Origin: M3007 sp031425155
Lineage (GTDB): Bacteria; Bacteroidota; Bacteroidia; Chitinophagales; Saprospiraceae
Direction of reading: 5' to 3'
DNA: 64,000 nt
Assembly (NCBI GenBank): GCA_031425155.1
Contig: JANPIV010000022.1
Span: 173,531 to 237,530 of the forward strand
Of this stretch, positions 17,181 through 24,930 are shown piece after piece. Position 1 is the stretch's first letter. Every line of letters begins with the position of its first letter. The notes beneath the pieces are model-generated. The model had not been told where the DNA came from. It worked only from the letters and a program-made list of their open reading frames with translations, and ran no database searches. Both the position numbers and the translations under genes were made by a program.

Positions 17181-18440
17181 ATGCTCGATGGTTATCACCT
17201 GCTGACTCTGACCCACCGCCACACCATACTCGAAAAGATCGGCCACGCCACCCTGAATGCCGATGTTGCTGCGCAACGGTTACCACAATTAAAAACGGAA
17301 CTTGGCTGGGAGGAATTAATGTATTTGGCCACCTGCAACCGGGTGATGTACCTTTTTTATACGCCACAGCCCCTTGCGGCGAACTTGGCGGAGACCGTGG
17401 TCGCCACCATTCGCCCTGATCTTACGGCTCCGTTGTTGGAAGAAACCGCCGCTGCGATGCAACTTCTGCACGGCACAGACGCTATCCGTCACTTACTGGA
17501 AGTTGCCTCTTCGATGGATAGTCTGGTGGTGGGCGAACGGGAAATTATCCGCCAATTGCGTGAAGCCTACGACCAGAGCCGGGCTTGGGGACTCACCGGC
17601 GACCACCTGCGACTGCTGCTGCGCACGACTATTGAGACGGCCAAAGAGGTGTATTCTAACACCGGGATTGGCGCGAAAGCCCTGTCCGTCGTGGCTTTGG
17701 CCTTCGGCGAAATGCGCAGAACCGGCTTGGCCACCGATGCCCGCATTTTGCTGGTGGGCGCGGGACAGACCAATCAGTTGTTCGCCAAATTTCTGGCCAA
17801 AGCCAGTTATCGCCGCGTGGCAGTTTTCAACCGGACGCTGGCCAAAGCCCAATCCCTGGCGGCCAGTTTTGACGGTCCTGCCCTGCCGCTGGATGCGCTG
17901 GAACACTATTCGGGCGGGTTCAATGCCTTGATTGTCTGCACCGGAGCCACGCATACCTTGGTGACACCCGCTTTATACCAGCAGCTATTGGCTGGCGAAA
18001 CCGACTCCAAAATAGTCGTGGATTTATCGGTTCCCAACAATGTGGACAGGGCCATCACCGCAACATTTTCGGTGCAATTCATTGAAATAGAGGACTTAAA
18101 AGAAGTCGCCAAAGAGAATCTGGCTTTCCGTGAAAGCGAATGTGAAAAAGCCAGCACTATCATCGAAAGGCGCATTCTGGCCTACCGCGAGGTGTGGCAT
18201 GAGCGGCAGATTGAGCGGGCCTTGGCGCATATTCCCGCCGAAGTACGGGCGGTGAAGGAACGGGCCATCTATGAAGTGTATGGCCGCGAGTTCGCCGCAC
18301 TGCCGCCGGAACAGCAGCAATTGCTGCTCAAAATGCTGGATTATATGGAAAAGAAATATGTGGCTATTCCGATCAAGGCGGCGAAGGAAGCGGCTTTGCG
18401 GGTAAGGAAAGCGCGGCCGGGTGTGGAAGTAGCGAAATAA
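17181..18440 (+). CDS. hemA: Glutamyl-tRNA reductase
   Basis: First committed enzyme of C5-pathway tetrapyrrole synthesis: it reduces glutamyl-tRNA(Glu) to glutamate-1-semialdehyde with NADPH. The 419-residue product has the active-site Cys in YLATCNRVMYLF (about residue 50), the conserved SLVVGEREIIRQLREAY segment, a nucleotide-binding VGAGQTNQLFAKFL region at about 190, and the C-terminal dimerisation helices. An in-frame ATG at 17133 overlaps a promoter box, so 17181 is chosen. It is convergent with, and directly abuts, the transketolase C-terminal gene (0 bases between stops). Other hem genes are not in the window. Confidence 0.95.
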   Translation: MLDGYHLLTLTHRHTILEKIGHATLNADVAAQRLPQLKTELGWEELMYLATCNRVMYLFYTPQPLAANLAETVVATIRPDLTAPLLEETAAAMQLLHGTDAIRHLLEVASSMDSLVVGEREIIRQLREAYDQSRAWGLTGDHLRLLLRTTIETAKEVYSNTGIGAKALSVVALAFGEMRRTGLATDARILLVGAGQTNQLFAKFLAKASYRRVAVFNRTLAKAQSLAASFDGPALPLDALEHYSGGFNALIVCTGATHTLVTPALYQQLLAGETDSKIVVDLSVPNNVDRAITATFSVQFIEIEDLKEVAKENLAFRESECEKASTIIERRILAYREVWHERQIERALAHIPAEVRAVKERAIYEVYGREFAALPPEQQQLLLKMLDYMEKKYVAIPIKAAKEAALRVRKARPGVEVAK

Positions 18441-19406
18441 CTACTTCCCCTTCCGATCCAACACATCTTTCACCGCCCACAGCACGTCCTTTTTGCCCAA
18501 TCCGTATTTTTCCAACAATTCAGCGGGCTTGCCGCTTTCCCCGAAGGAATCATTTACGCCCACATACTCCATCGGCGTAGGCATTTTATGCGCCAGCAAT
18601 TGGGCAATCGCATCACCGAGGCCGCCATTACGCTGATGCTCTTCGGCTACGACCACGGCGCGGGTTTTGCTGACCGAATCCAGGATCGCTTCGTTATCCA
18701 ACGGCTTGATCGTGTGGATATTAATGACTTCGCAGGAAATGCCTTGTGCGGCCAGTTCCTTGGCCGCTTCAATGCAGGTCCACACTAAATGGCCGGTTGC
18801 GAAAATGCTCACGTCCGTGCCATCGGCCAGGTGAAGAGCTTTGCCAATTTCAAATTTTGGATTTTCCTCTGTAAAAATTGGCCAGGCCGGTCGGCCAAAG
18901 CGCAGATACACCGGACCAAAATGATCGGCAATGGCGATAGTGGCCGCCTTGGTCTGGTTATAGTCGCAGGGATTAATGACGACCATACCGGGCATCATGC
19001 GCATCATGCCCACGTCTTCCAGAATCTGGTGCGTGGCTCCGTCTTCGCCCAGCGTGAGGCCCGCGTGGGAAGCGCAGATTTTCACGTTTTTGTGCGAATA
19101 GGCGATGCTTTGACGAATCTGGTCATACACGCGGCCCGTGCTGAAATTAGCGAAGGTGCCCGTGAACGGGATTTTGCCCGCCGTGGCCAGGCCCGCCGCG
19201 ATGCCCATCATGTTGGCTTCAGCGATGCCGACCTCAAAGAACCGCTCCGGGAATTCGGCTTTGAAGTGCTGCATCAGCAGTGATTCGATGAGGTCGGCGG
19301 TGAGGCCGACGACTTTGGAGTTCGAGCGGCCCAGTTCCAGCAGGCCCTGACCGAAACCCTCGCGGGTGGCACGTGTGCCGGTGGATTGTATGTCGTTGAT
19401 GTTCAT
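18441..19406 (-). CDS. Transketolase, C-terminal subunit
   Basis: Carries the pyrimidine-binding and C-terminal domains of a two-gene transketolase, which moves two-carbon units in the pentose phosphate pathway. The Glu that activates thiamine diphosphate is in FFEVGIAEANMMGIAAG (about residues 57-73). The segment GLTLGEDGATHQ is also conserved. It is 321 residues long, the usual half-enzyme size. The N-terminal half is at 20257-21108 on the same strand, with three small ORFs inserted between the halves. Transcription is probably still continuous, since all five frames point the same way with short gaps. Confidence 0.93.
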   Translation of the reverse strand: MNINDIQSTGTRATREGFGQGLLELGRSNSKVVGLTADLIESLLMQHFKAEFPERFFEVGIAEANMMGIAAGLATAGKIPFTGTFANFSTGRVYDQIRQSIAYSHKNVKICASHAGLTLGEDGATHQILEDVGMMRMMPGMVVINPCDYNQTKAATIAIADHFGPVYLRFGRPAWPIFTEENPKFEIGKALHLADGTDVSIFATGHLVWTCIEAAKELAAQGISCEVINIHTIKPLDNEAILDSVSKTRAVVVAEEHQRNGGLGDAIAQLLAHKMPTPMEYVGVNDSFGESGKPAELLEKYGLGKKDVLWAVKDVLDRKGK

Positions 19407-19435
19407 TGTCTTATTGAAAGAGGTGCTCTTTTAAC

Positions 19436-19747
19436 TTAATCTTTAAGCAGCGTCCTATCCACGCCTGCTAACGTTTCTTGTAACGATTCATGCCATGAAA
19501 GTACAAATAATGCTTTTTGATCTTCGGAAAGGGCATGCATTTGTAGATCAAGATCAGCCCAAAACGCTTCCCTTTCATCAGCAGTTTGCAAATTCATAAA
19601 AGTATCCACTAGTTCACGAACGGTGAAAGGAAGCGTTACTACTTTTCCTCGGGTGGCTTGGACTGGTGATTCCGTATCAGCGTGTCCCGCTTGCGAGTGA
19701 TCTGTCGAAGCCGTCCGAGAGATAGGTTGATTTGATTGTTGAGCCAT
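19436..19747 (-). CDS. Small uncharacterised protein overlapping the upstream ORF
   Basis: A 103-residue frame starting at ATG 19747. The first 36 codons overlap the end of the upstream ORF (19639-19866) in another frame and look low-complexity (Ser/Thr/Gln-rich). The C-terminal part, from TLPFTVRELVDTF to WHESLQETLAGVDRTLL, looks like a genuine acidic helical protein. No alternative ATG, GTG or TTG was found near residue 36, so either the overlapping ATG is used or the two ORFs are joined by frameshifting. The function is unknown. It lies 29 bases upstream of the transketolase C subunit. Confidence 0.5.
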   Translation of the reverse strand: MAQQSNQPISRTASTDHSQAGHADTESPVQATRGKVVTLPFTVRELVDTFMNLQTADEREAFWADLDLQMHALSEDQKALFVLSWHESLQETLAGVDRTLLKD

Positions 19748-19866
19748 TTTTTGCTGTATTTTTGGAAAGCGTCTGGATACTGAACGTACATCTGTAAATG
19801 CGCTTTTGTACGTTTTTCGTCCCAATCTAATTGCGCTAATCGTTTTTGAAGTTCTTCTTCTGTCAT
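19639..19866 (-). CDS. Small basic protein next to xisI
   Basis: A 75-residue protein starting MTEEELQKRLAQLDWDEKRT and ending in a Lys/Arg-rich tail. It is predicted to be all helical and is not a recognised family. It follows the XisI gene with a 22-base gap, so it may be its partner. XisI proteins are commonly paired with XisH, but this product is too short and lacks the XisH nuclease-like motifs. Its last 36 codons overlap the next ORF. Confidence 0.5.
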   Translation of the reverse strand: MTEEELQKRLAQLDWDEKRTKAHLQMYVQYPDAFQKYSKKWLNNQINLSLGRLRQITRKRDTLIRNHQSKPPEEK

Positions 19867-19888
19867 AAGGGAAATTATTAGCACATTA

Positions 19889-20239
19889 CTAAGCCACTGC
19901 AAACTCGGTATATTGCCGGTATTCTGGTGGATGCAATCCAAGTACAATATCAGATTTTGGTACTCCCCGCAATAATAAATCTTCGGCTACCCGGCCATTT
20001 GTCCAATTCGTTTGTATCCAGATTTTACCATCTGGCTTTATATCGAAATGAAGTAATATGCTTTCAATACGCTCGCCATCCTGCCAACCAATCCGTACCA
20101 GTTGAAAATGGTTGTTTTGGCGATCTATCAGTACTTGATCTTCCAGTTCATTTGATTCACGAGGTAAAATGGCGTGCTCATTCAGAATTTCTATAATAAA
20201 ATCCTGATATTGTTTTATTTTATTATTTAAGTCTGCCAT
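19889..20239 (-). CDS. XisI-family protein
   Basis: A 116-residue protein matching the XisI family, named after the fdxN-element excision factors of heterocystous cyanobacteria but widespread outside them. Recognisable blocks are HFQLVRIGWQDGERI, HFDIKPDGKIWIQTNW and GVPKSDIVLGLHPPEYRQYT. XisI is normally encoded directly after XisH; no XisH gene is present here and no recombinase is near, so an excision role is unlikely. The location between the two transketolase halves points to insertion by horizontal transfer. The biochemical function is unknown. Confidence 0.85.
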   Translation of the reverse strand: MADLNNKIKQYQDFIIEILNEHAILPRESNELEDQVLIDRQNNHFQLVRIGWQDGERIESILLHFDIKPDGKIWIQTNWTNGRVAEDLLLRGVPKSDIVLGLHPPEYRQYTEFAVA

Positions 20240-20256
20240 AGTTCAATTTTTTCACA

Positions 20257-21108
20257 CTAATAATCCCCCAACTCCACCTTCTCCAACTGCCCCATCGCCA
20301 GATCATACTGCTCCTGATTCGGCGATTTACCATGCCATTTATAAGAACCCACCATATAATCAATGCCGTAGCCCATGTGCGTTTTCATTAAAATAACGAC
20401 CGGCTTACCCTTGCCGCTCCGCTTTTTGGCTTCTTCCAACGTGTCAATGACCATTTGCAGGTTATTGCCGTCTTCCATGACGATGACATCCCAACCGAAG
20501 GCTTTCCATTTGGCGGGCAGGTCGCCCAAATCCATAACTTCCTTGGTCGGGCCGTCTATTTGTTGGCCGTTCCAGTCCACCGTCACGATCAAATTGTCCA
20601 CTTTCAGGTGCGCGGCAGACATAATCGCTTCCCAGCATTGACCTTCGTCCAGTTCGCCATCGCCGGTGAGGGCGAATACCCAGCGCGGGTCGCCATCAAT
20701 CTTTTTGGCAAGGGCCGCCCCGATGGCCACCGACATGCCCTGGCCCAGTGAACCGGAGGCAACGCGGATACCCGGCAACCCTTCGTGGGTCGTCGGGTGG
20801 CCCTGCAAGCGGGAATTTATTTTGCGGAAAGTCGCCAGTTCCGCCGTGGGAAAATATTTCGAGCGGGCCAGCACACTGTACCAAACCGGCGAAATATGGC
20901 CGTTGGACAGGAAAAACATGTCCTCGTCTTTACCTTCCATGGTAAAAGTCTCCGGGTCGTGTTTCAGGATGCTGCCGTAGAGGGCCACAAAAAACTCAAC
21001 ACAGCCCAACGAGCCGCCGGGGTGACCGCTCTGCACGCCAAATACCATACGGATGATGTCGCGGCGAACCTGCGCAGCCAGCATTTTTAACTTTGAAATA
21101 TCAGTCAT
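20257..21108 (-). CDS. Transketolase, N-terminal subunit
   Basis: The thiamine-diphosphate-binding half of the split transketolase, 283 residues. The TPP motif begins GDGELDEGQCWEA (about residues 146-158) and ends in the Asn-containing VDWNGQQIDG. The upstream GHPGGSLGCVEFF and GSLGQGMSVAIGAALA blocks are typical. Its partner is the C-terminal subunit at 18441-19406. A TATTTTTG box 59 bases upstream (21167-21174) probably drives the whole five-gene unit. Stutter-word DNA of the TATTTGAGG type occupies the leader. Confidence 0.93.
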   Translation of the reverse strand: MTDISKLKMLAAQVRRDIIRMVFGVQSGHPGGSLGCVEFFVALYGSILKHDPETFTMEGKDEDMFFLSNGHISPVWYSVLARSKYFPTAELATFRKINSRLQGHPTTHEGLPGIRVASGSLGQGMSVAIGAALAKKIDGDPRWVFALTGDGELDEGQCWEAIMSAAHLKVDNLIVTVDWNGQQIDGPTKEVMDLGDLPAKWKAFGWDVIVMEDGNNLQMVIDTLEEAKKRSGKGKPVVILMKTHMGYGIDYMVGSYKWHGKSPNQEQYDLAMGQLEKVELGDY

Positions 21109-21155
21109 GAATGAGTATTTGAGGAGACGAAGATTTGAGTATTTGATGTGTGCCG
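21109..21155. repeat. Stutter-word segment in transketolase leader
   Basis: Contains GTATTTGAGG, GAAGATTTGA and GTATTTGATG, the same words as the repeats at 24090-24157, 30327-30452 and 44884-44955. It has no mirrored copy. It would lie in the 5' untranslated region of the transketolase message. Confidence 0.5.
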
Positions 21156-21166
21156 TTTGTCAATGG

Positions 21167-21174
21167 CAAAAATA
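21167..21174 (-). promoter_or_regulatory. -7 box of the transketolase unit
   Basis: The minus strand reads TATTTTTG, an exact TAnnTTTG match, 59 bases upstream of the start at 21108. Confidence 0.45.
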
Positions 21175-21344
21175 GCAATTTACCGGCAACGCCCCTGACC
21201 TGTCCAATATTAAAAAATCGGGCCGTTTGCCAATGAGGCCGCCAAAGCGGTAAATCACGGCCAACATCGGCTATTTCGGTCGTTTTGTGACAATAAAGCA
21301 GCAGGGTGTGCTATTTTCGCGGCCTTATCACACAATTTAGAAAA

Positions 21345-22496
21345 ATGAAAAAACTGTTTATTGTTCCTTTTTTCCTGCTGTGCGCTGGCTGGGTGTCGGC
21401 ACAGGAGTTGGCCGCTGATCTGAACGGCTACCATTTTACCACGATCAAAAAACTCGGCGTTACGCCAGTTGAGAATCAGAACAAATCCGGCACCTGTTGG
21501 GTGTATTCGGCTAATTCTTTTTTTGAAAGCGAACTCATCCGCATGGGCAAACAACCCGTGGACCTGAGCGAAATGTTCATCGTGCGGGCCGGTTATCTGG
21601 AACGCGCCGAGAATTATATCCGCCGTCAGGGAGCCGCCGCTTTCGGACAAGGTGCCGAAACGCACGACGTATGGAACATCGTCCGCAAGTACGGTATTGT
21701 GCCGCAGTCGGTGTATTCCGGTTTTCCGCCCGGCCAGGACAAACCCGTGCATGGCGAAATGGAAGCCGTGCTGAAAGCCATGCTCGATGCGCTGAACAAA
21801 AATCCCGACGGCAAACTCAGCACGCAGTGGCGCAAGGCCTTCACGGGCGCACTGGATGGATACATGGGTACTCCGCCGACGACCTTCACAGTGGCTGGTA
21901 AATCCTACACGCCGCTGACGTATATGGAAAGTCTAGGTTTGAAATCCGATGATTATGTGGCACTTACATCTTACACGCACCATGCGTTTTACAAACCTTT
22001 CGTGCTGGAAGTGTCGGATAACTGGTCGAATGGCGAGTTTTATAACCTGCCGCTCGACGAGTTTACCCAAGTGGCCGAAAACGCGGTGGACAAGGGTTTC
22101 GGCGTGGTCTGGGCCGCTGACGTGAGCGAAAAAACTTTTTCGGCCAAAGAAGGCATGGCCATCATGCCCGCCAAAGCCTGGGAAGATATGAGTGCTGGCG
22201 AGCGAGATTCGATCTGGAAAGCCCCTTTGAAAGAAAAATTGGTGACCCAAGAACAGCGCCAGGCGGCTTTTGATGAAATGAGCACTACCGACGACCACGG
22301 GATGCACATCACCGGGATCGTGAAAGACCAGACGGGTACGAAATATTACACCGTGAGAAATTCCTGGGGCACTGTGAAGAAGGAAATGAATGGCTATTTA
22401 TATGTGTCGCAGCCATATTTCCGCTCCAAAACGATGTCTATTCTGGTGCATAAAGATGCCATACCAGCGGCGATTCGGCAGAAATTGGGGATATGA
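21345..22496 (+). CDS. Exported C1-family (bleomycin hydrolase-like) cysteine peptidase
   Basis: A 383-residue papain-superfamily aminopeptidase of the C1B (PepC/bleomycin hydrolase) type. The start at 21345 yields a signal peptide (MKKLFIVPFFLLCAGWVSAQ), so this copy acts in the periplasm or outside, unlike cytosolic PepC. The catalytic triad is visible: Cys in NQNKSGTCWVYSANSF (Cys51), His in HGMHITGI (about 320) and Asn in VRNSWG (about 338). The stop codon touches a perfect 18-base hairpin. CreD follows downstream with its own promoter. Confidence 0.9.
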   Translation: MKKLFIVPFFLLCAGWVSAQELAADLNGYHFTTIKKLGVTPVENQNKSGTCWVYSANSFFESELIRMGKQPVDLSEMFIVRAGYLERAENYIRRQGAAAFGQGAETHDVWNIVRKYGIVPQSVYSGFPPGQDKPVHGEMEAVLKAMLDALNKNPDGKLSTQWRKAFTGALDGYMGTPPTTFTVAGKSYTPLTYMESLGLKSDDYVALTSYTHHAFYKPFVLEVSDNWSNGEFYNLPLDEFTQVAENAVDKGFGVVWAADVSEKTFSAKEGMAIMPAKAWEDMSAGERDSIWKAPLKEKLVTQEQRQAAFDEMSTTDDHGMHITGIVKDQTGTKYYTVRNSWGTVKKEMNGYLYVSQPYFRSKTMSILVHKDAIPAAIRQKLGI

Positions 22497-22537
22497 AGTG
22501 CTTGTACCGGCGGGTTCAGCCGCCGGTACAAGCACTT
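22496..22537. repeat. Perfect 18-bp GC-rich hairpin
   Basis: Arms 22496-22513 and 22520-22537 pair perfectly (core TTGTACCGGCGG / CCGCCGGTACAA) around a 6-base loop. It begins on the last base of the C1 peptidase stop codon. It resembles in style the hairpin at 43373-43422. A terminator follows immediately. Confidence 0.8.
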
Positions 22538-22577
22538 AAAAAAATATCCGGCTAAAAATTTGGCCGGATATTTTTTT
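22538..22577. terminator. Intrinsic terminator, symmetrical
   Basis: Fifteen-base perfect arms (22538-22552 and 22563-22577) with core ATATCCGGC / GCCGGATAT flanked by A7 and T7. The U-tract fits termination of the C1 peptidase transcript. Confidence 0.75.
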
Positions 22578-22582
22578 GCGAA

Positions 22583-22590
22583 TAACTTTG
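22583..22590 (+). promoter_or_regulatory. -7 box of creD
   Basis: TAACTTTG, an exact TAnnTTTG match, 28 bases upstream of the ATG at 22619. Confidence 0.5.
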
Positions 22591-22618
22591 CAATTCAAAG
22601 TACTTTTAAATCTCTGTT

Positions 22619-23947
22619 ATGCAAAACGATTCTGTCACTCCATTCTTCGATCCTCCGCCTTTTTTTCAGCGGCACGCTAATTCCCTAAAAGGCATCGTCA
22701 TTTTCGTATTAATGCTCATTTTGATCATTCCGACGGCCATGATCGAAGGCATCATTGGCGAACGGCAAAGTCGGCAAAACGAAGCCGTCGGTGAAGTGGC
22801 TGGCAAATGGGGACTCAGGCAGACCATCACTGGCCCGGTGTTAGTGCTGCCTTACGAACAAATAACCCGCAACGCCGCCGGTCAGGAACTGAACCGCGAC
22901 CTGAAATACGCGTACCTCCTGCCGGACGATCTGCGCATAGGCGGCGAGGTGTTCCCGGAAAAACGCTACCGGGGCATTTTTGAAGTGGTGGTCTATAATT
23001 CCAAATTAACGTTGGATGGAGCCTTCCCAAAACCCGCACTGGACAATATTATTCCGGCAGGCTCCAATATTTTATGGGATAAAGCCGTGGTACAATTGGG
23101 CATTCCTGACCTGCGTGGCCTGAAAGAACAGGTCATGCTGACCTGGGATGACCAGGCGGCGGTCGTCTTTGAACCCGGCCTGTCGGTATCGGGGGTGGCC
23201 AGCAGTGGTATTCACATCGCGGTACCGTTGACTGCCGAAGCGAATGCCCACCGTTTTCATGTGGATATTGCGCTGCAAGGTTCCGGCTCGCTGTTTTTTA
23301 CGCCGGTCGGGAAAGTGACGGAGGTGAATATCAAATCGGCATGGAGCGATCCGAGTTTCACGGGTGCGTTTTTGCCCGATCAAAAAAACATCAGTCCGGC
23401 AGGTTTCGATGCGCAATGGAAGGTGCTGAACCTCAACCGCAACTATCCGCAAGCCTGGGGCGGCGATACGCAGGTGGATTTTTCCAACAGCACCTTTGGC
23501 GTAGATTTTCTGCTGCCCGTGGATAATTACCAAAAATCCATTCGTTCGGTGAAGTACGCGGTGCTGTTTATTGGCCTGACTTTTCTGGTTATTTTCTTTG
23601 TAGAAATGCGCAATTCCCGCCGCGTTCACCCTTTTCAATACGCACTGATTGGGTTGGCCCTGGTTATTTTCTACACGCTGCTGGTCTCTATTTCGGAGCA
23701 TATTTCTTTCAATGCCGCTTATGGCGTGTCGGCGGCGATGACGATTGGGCTGACCGGCCTTTATGCCCGCGCTTTGTTTGACAGCCGCAAAATGGCCTTT
23801 TTAGTAAGCGGCACGCTGACGTTATTGTATGGATTTCTGTTTACGGTGCTGCAATTGCAGGATTACGCGCTGCTGATCGGCAGTCTGGGTCTGTTCGCTA
23901 TTCTGGCGACGGTGATGTATTTCTCGCGGAAAATTGATTGGCAATGA
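22619..23947 (+). CDS. creD: CreD-family inner membrane protein
   Basis: A 442-residue CreD homologue, a cell-envelope integrity protein. One transmembrane helix lies near the N-terminus (GIVIFVLMLILIIPTAMI, about residues 25-42). A large periplasmic beta-rich domain follows (about 60-305), containing YEQ and the FSNSTFGVDFLLPVDNYQKS segment. Five to six helices close the protein. In enteric bacteria creD belongs to the CreBC regulon; no creBC genes are nearby. Its precise biochemical role is not established. Confidence 0.92.
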   Translation: MQNDSVTPFFDPPPFFQRHANSLKGIVIFVLMLILIIPTAMIEGIIGERQSRQNEAVGEVAGKWGLRQTITGPVLVLPYEQITRNAAGQELNRDLKYAYLLPDDLRIGGEVFPEKRYRGIFEVVVYNSKLTLDGAFPKPALDNIIPAGSNILWDKAVVQLGIPDLRGLKEQVMLTWDDQAAVVFEPGLSVSGVASSGIHIAVPLTAEANAHRFHVDIALQGSGSLFFTPVGKVTEVNIKSAWSDPSFTGAFLPDQKNISPAGFDAQWKVLNLNRNYPQAWGGDTQVDFSNSTFGVDFLLPVDNYQKSIRSVKYAVLFIGLTFLVIFFVEMRNSRRVHPFQYALIGLALVIFYTLLVSISEHISFNAAYGVSAAMTIGLTGLYARALFDSRKMAFLVSGTLTLLYGFLFTVLQLQDYALLIGSLGLFAILATVMYFSRKIDWQ

Positions 23948-23963
23948 TTGAAGGGAGGGTATA

Positions 23964-24022
23964 GCCGAACCCCGTTCGGCGACGGCGACAACGGGCTTTT
24001 GCTACGTCGAACGGGGTTCGAC
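23964..24022. repeat. Imperfect inverted repeat after creD
   Basis: Arms GCCGAACCCCGTTCGGC (23964-23980) and GTCGAACGGGGTTCGAC (24006-24022) pair with two mismatches, and each arm is itself nearly palindromic. It is a REP-like element downstream of creD. Confidence 0.6.
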
Positions 24023-24089
24023 GATAGGTGAGCGTGCCATTTTTATTGCGCAATAAATTGTTTTTCAGTGATTTAAAGAGGATTTGAAT

Positions 24090-24157
24090 ATTTGAGGATG
24101 CGAGGATTTGACCATATCCACCCGGTTGCTTTTAGTCAAATCCTCGCATCCTCAAAT
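24090..24157. repeat. Stutter-word inverted repeat overlapping rsmE stop
   Basis: Perfect 23-base arms at 24090-24112 and 24135-24157 (core GAGGATGCGAGGATTTGA and its complement) around a 22-base loop. The rsmE stop codon (24152-24154, minus strand) lies inside the right arm. Related words occur at 21109, 30327 and 44884. Confidence 0.8.
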
Positions 24158-24847
24158 CAAATTAAAAACGGTAACGGCTAATAAACCCGCCGTCTCGGTA
24201 CGCAGCCGGGCGGTACCCAAACCCACCCCCACAAAACCGTGCTGTTGCGCCAAGGCTACTTCCTCGGGAGAAAAATCGCCTTCGGGACCGATCAGAATTA
24301 ACGTGCTTTGGTCGGGCACCAAAGTCGTTTTTAAATGGGGCAATGGCGAATCGGCACACCAGGCAATCCGTTTCTGGGCTTCGGTGGCGGCGGTGACGAA
24401 GGAGCGAAAAGGCAGCAAGCCGTGCAATTGTGGCAGCCAGGCCCGCAGCGATTGTTTCATGGCCGACACCAGCACTTTTTCCAGCCGGTCGAGGCGCACC
24501 GTAGTCCGTTCGGAGTGGTGGCATTGCAGCAGGGTAATATCGTCCACGCCGATCTCGGTGGCTTTTTCGAGGCACCATTCCAGACGTTCCATTTGTTTGG
24601 TCGGGGCGATGGCGAGGTGCAGGCGGCCGGGGCGTTCAGGCGGCACAGCAGTGGTGGTGAGCAGGTGAATGGAGACCCCGCGTTTGCTAGCTTCCGCTAT
24701 TTCGCCCTCATACATATTTCCTAGACCATCAGTGACTTGTAGCCGGTCGCCCACTTTGTGGCGCAGCACGGTGAGCAAATGGCGGCCTTCTTCTTCCTCC
24801 AAATGCGCGAAACCATGCTCGATGCGCGGGGCGTAGAAAAGTTGCAT
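24152..24847 (-). CDS. rsmE: 16S rRNA m3U1498 methyltransferase RsmE
   Basis: A SPOUT-family methyltransferase that N3-methylates U1498 in helix 44 of 16S rRNA. At 231 residues it has the normal length. The knotted SAM-binding site is evident from LILIGPEGDFSPEEV and the C-terminal LGTARLRTETAGLLAV. Its last codons and stop are supplied by the arm of a stutter-word inverted repeat. The ATP-grasp-like gene is 83 bases upstream on the same strand, separated by another repeat. Confidence 0.95.
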   Translation of the reverse strand: MQLFYAPRIEHGFAHLEEEEGRHLLTVLRHKVGDRLQVTDGLGNMYEGEIAEASKRGVSIHLLTTTAVPPERPGRLHLAIAPTKQMERLEWCLEKATEIGVDDITLLQCHHSERTTVRLDRLEKVLVSAMKQSLRAWLPQLHGLLPFRSFVTAATEAQKRIAWCADSPLPHLKTTLVPDQSTLILIGPEGDFSPEEVALAQQHGFVGVGLGTARLRTETAGLLAVTVFNLI

Positions 24848-24852
24848 ACACT

Positions 24853-24928
24853 AATGATGAATTATAAATGATGAATGATGAATCACGAGACGCAAAGGGA
24901 ATCATTCATAATTCATCATTCATCATTG
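24853..24928. repeat. Stutter-word inverted repeat (ATGATGAAT type)
   Basis: Tandem words ATGATGAAT at 24853-24883 and mirrored ATTCATCATT at 24901-24928; AATGATGAATTAT and ATAATTCATCATT pair exactly. It separates the ATP-grasp-like gene from rsmE. The same word is found at 28109-28140 inside another gene. Confidence 0.65.
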
Positions 24929-24930
24929 AT

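Noticed and set aside
19889..20239. XisI as evidence for a programmed excision element
   Set aside because: No site-specific recombinase, no XisH and no recognisable att repeats are nearby; XisI proteins occur widely without excision.
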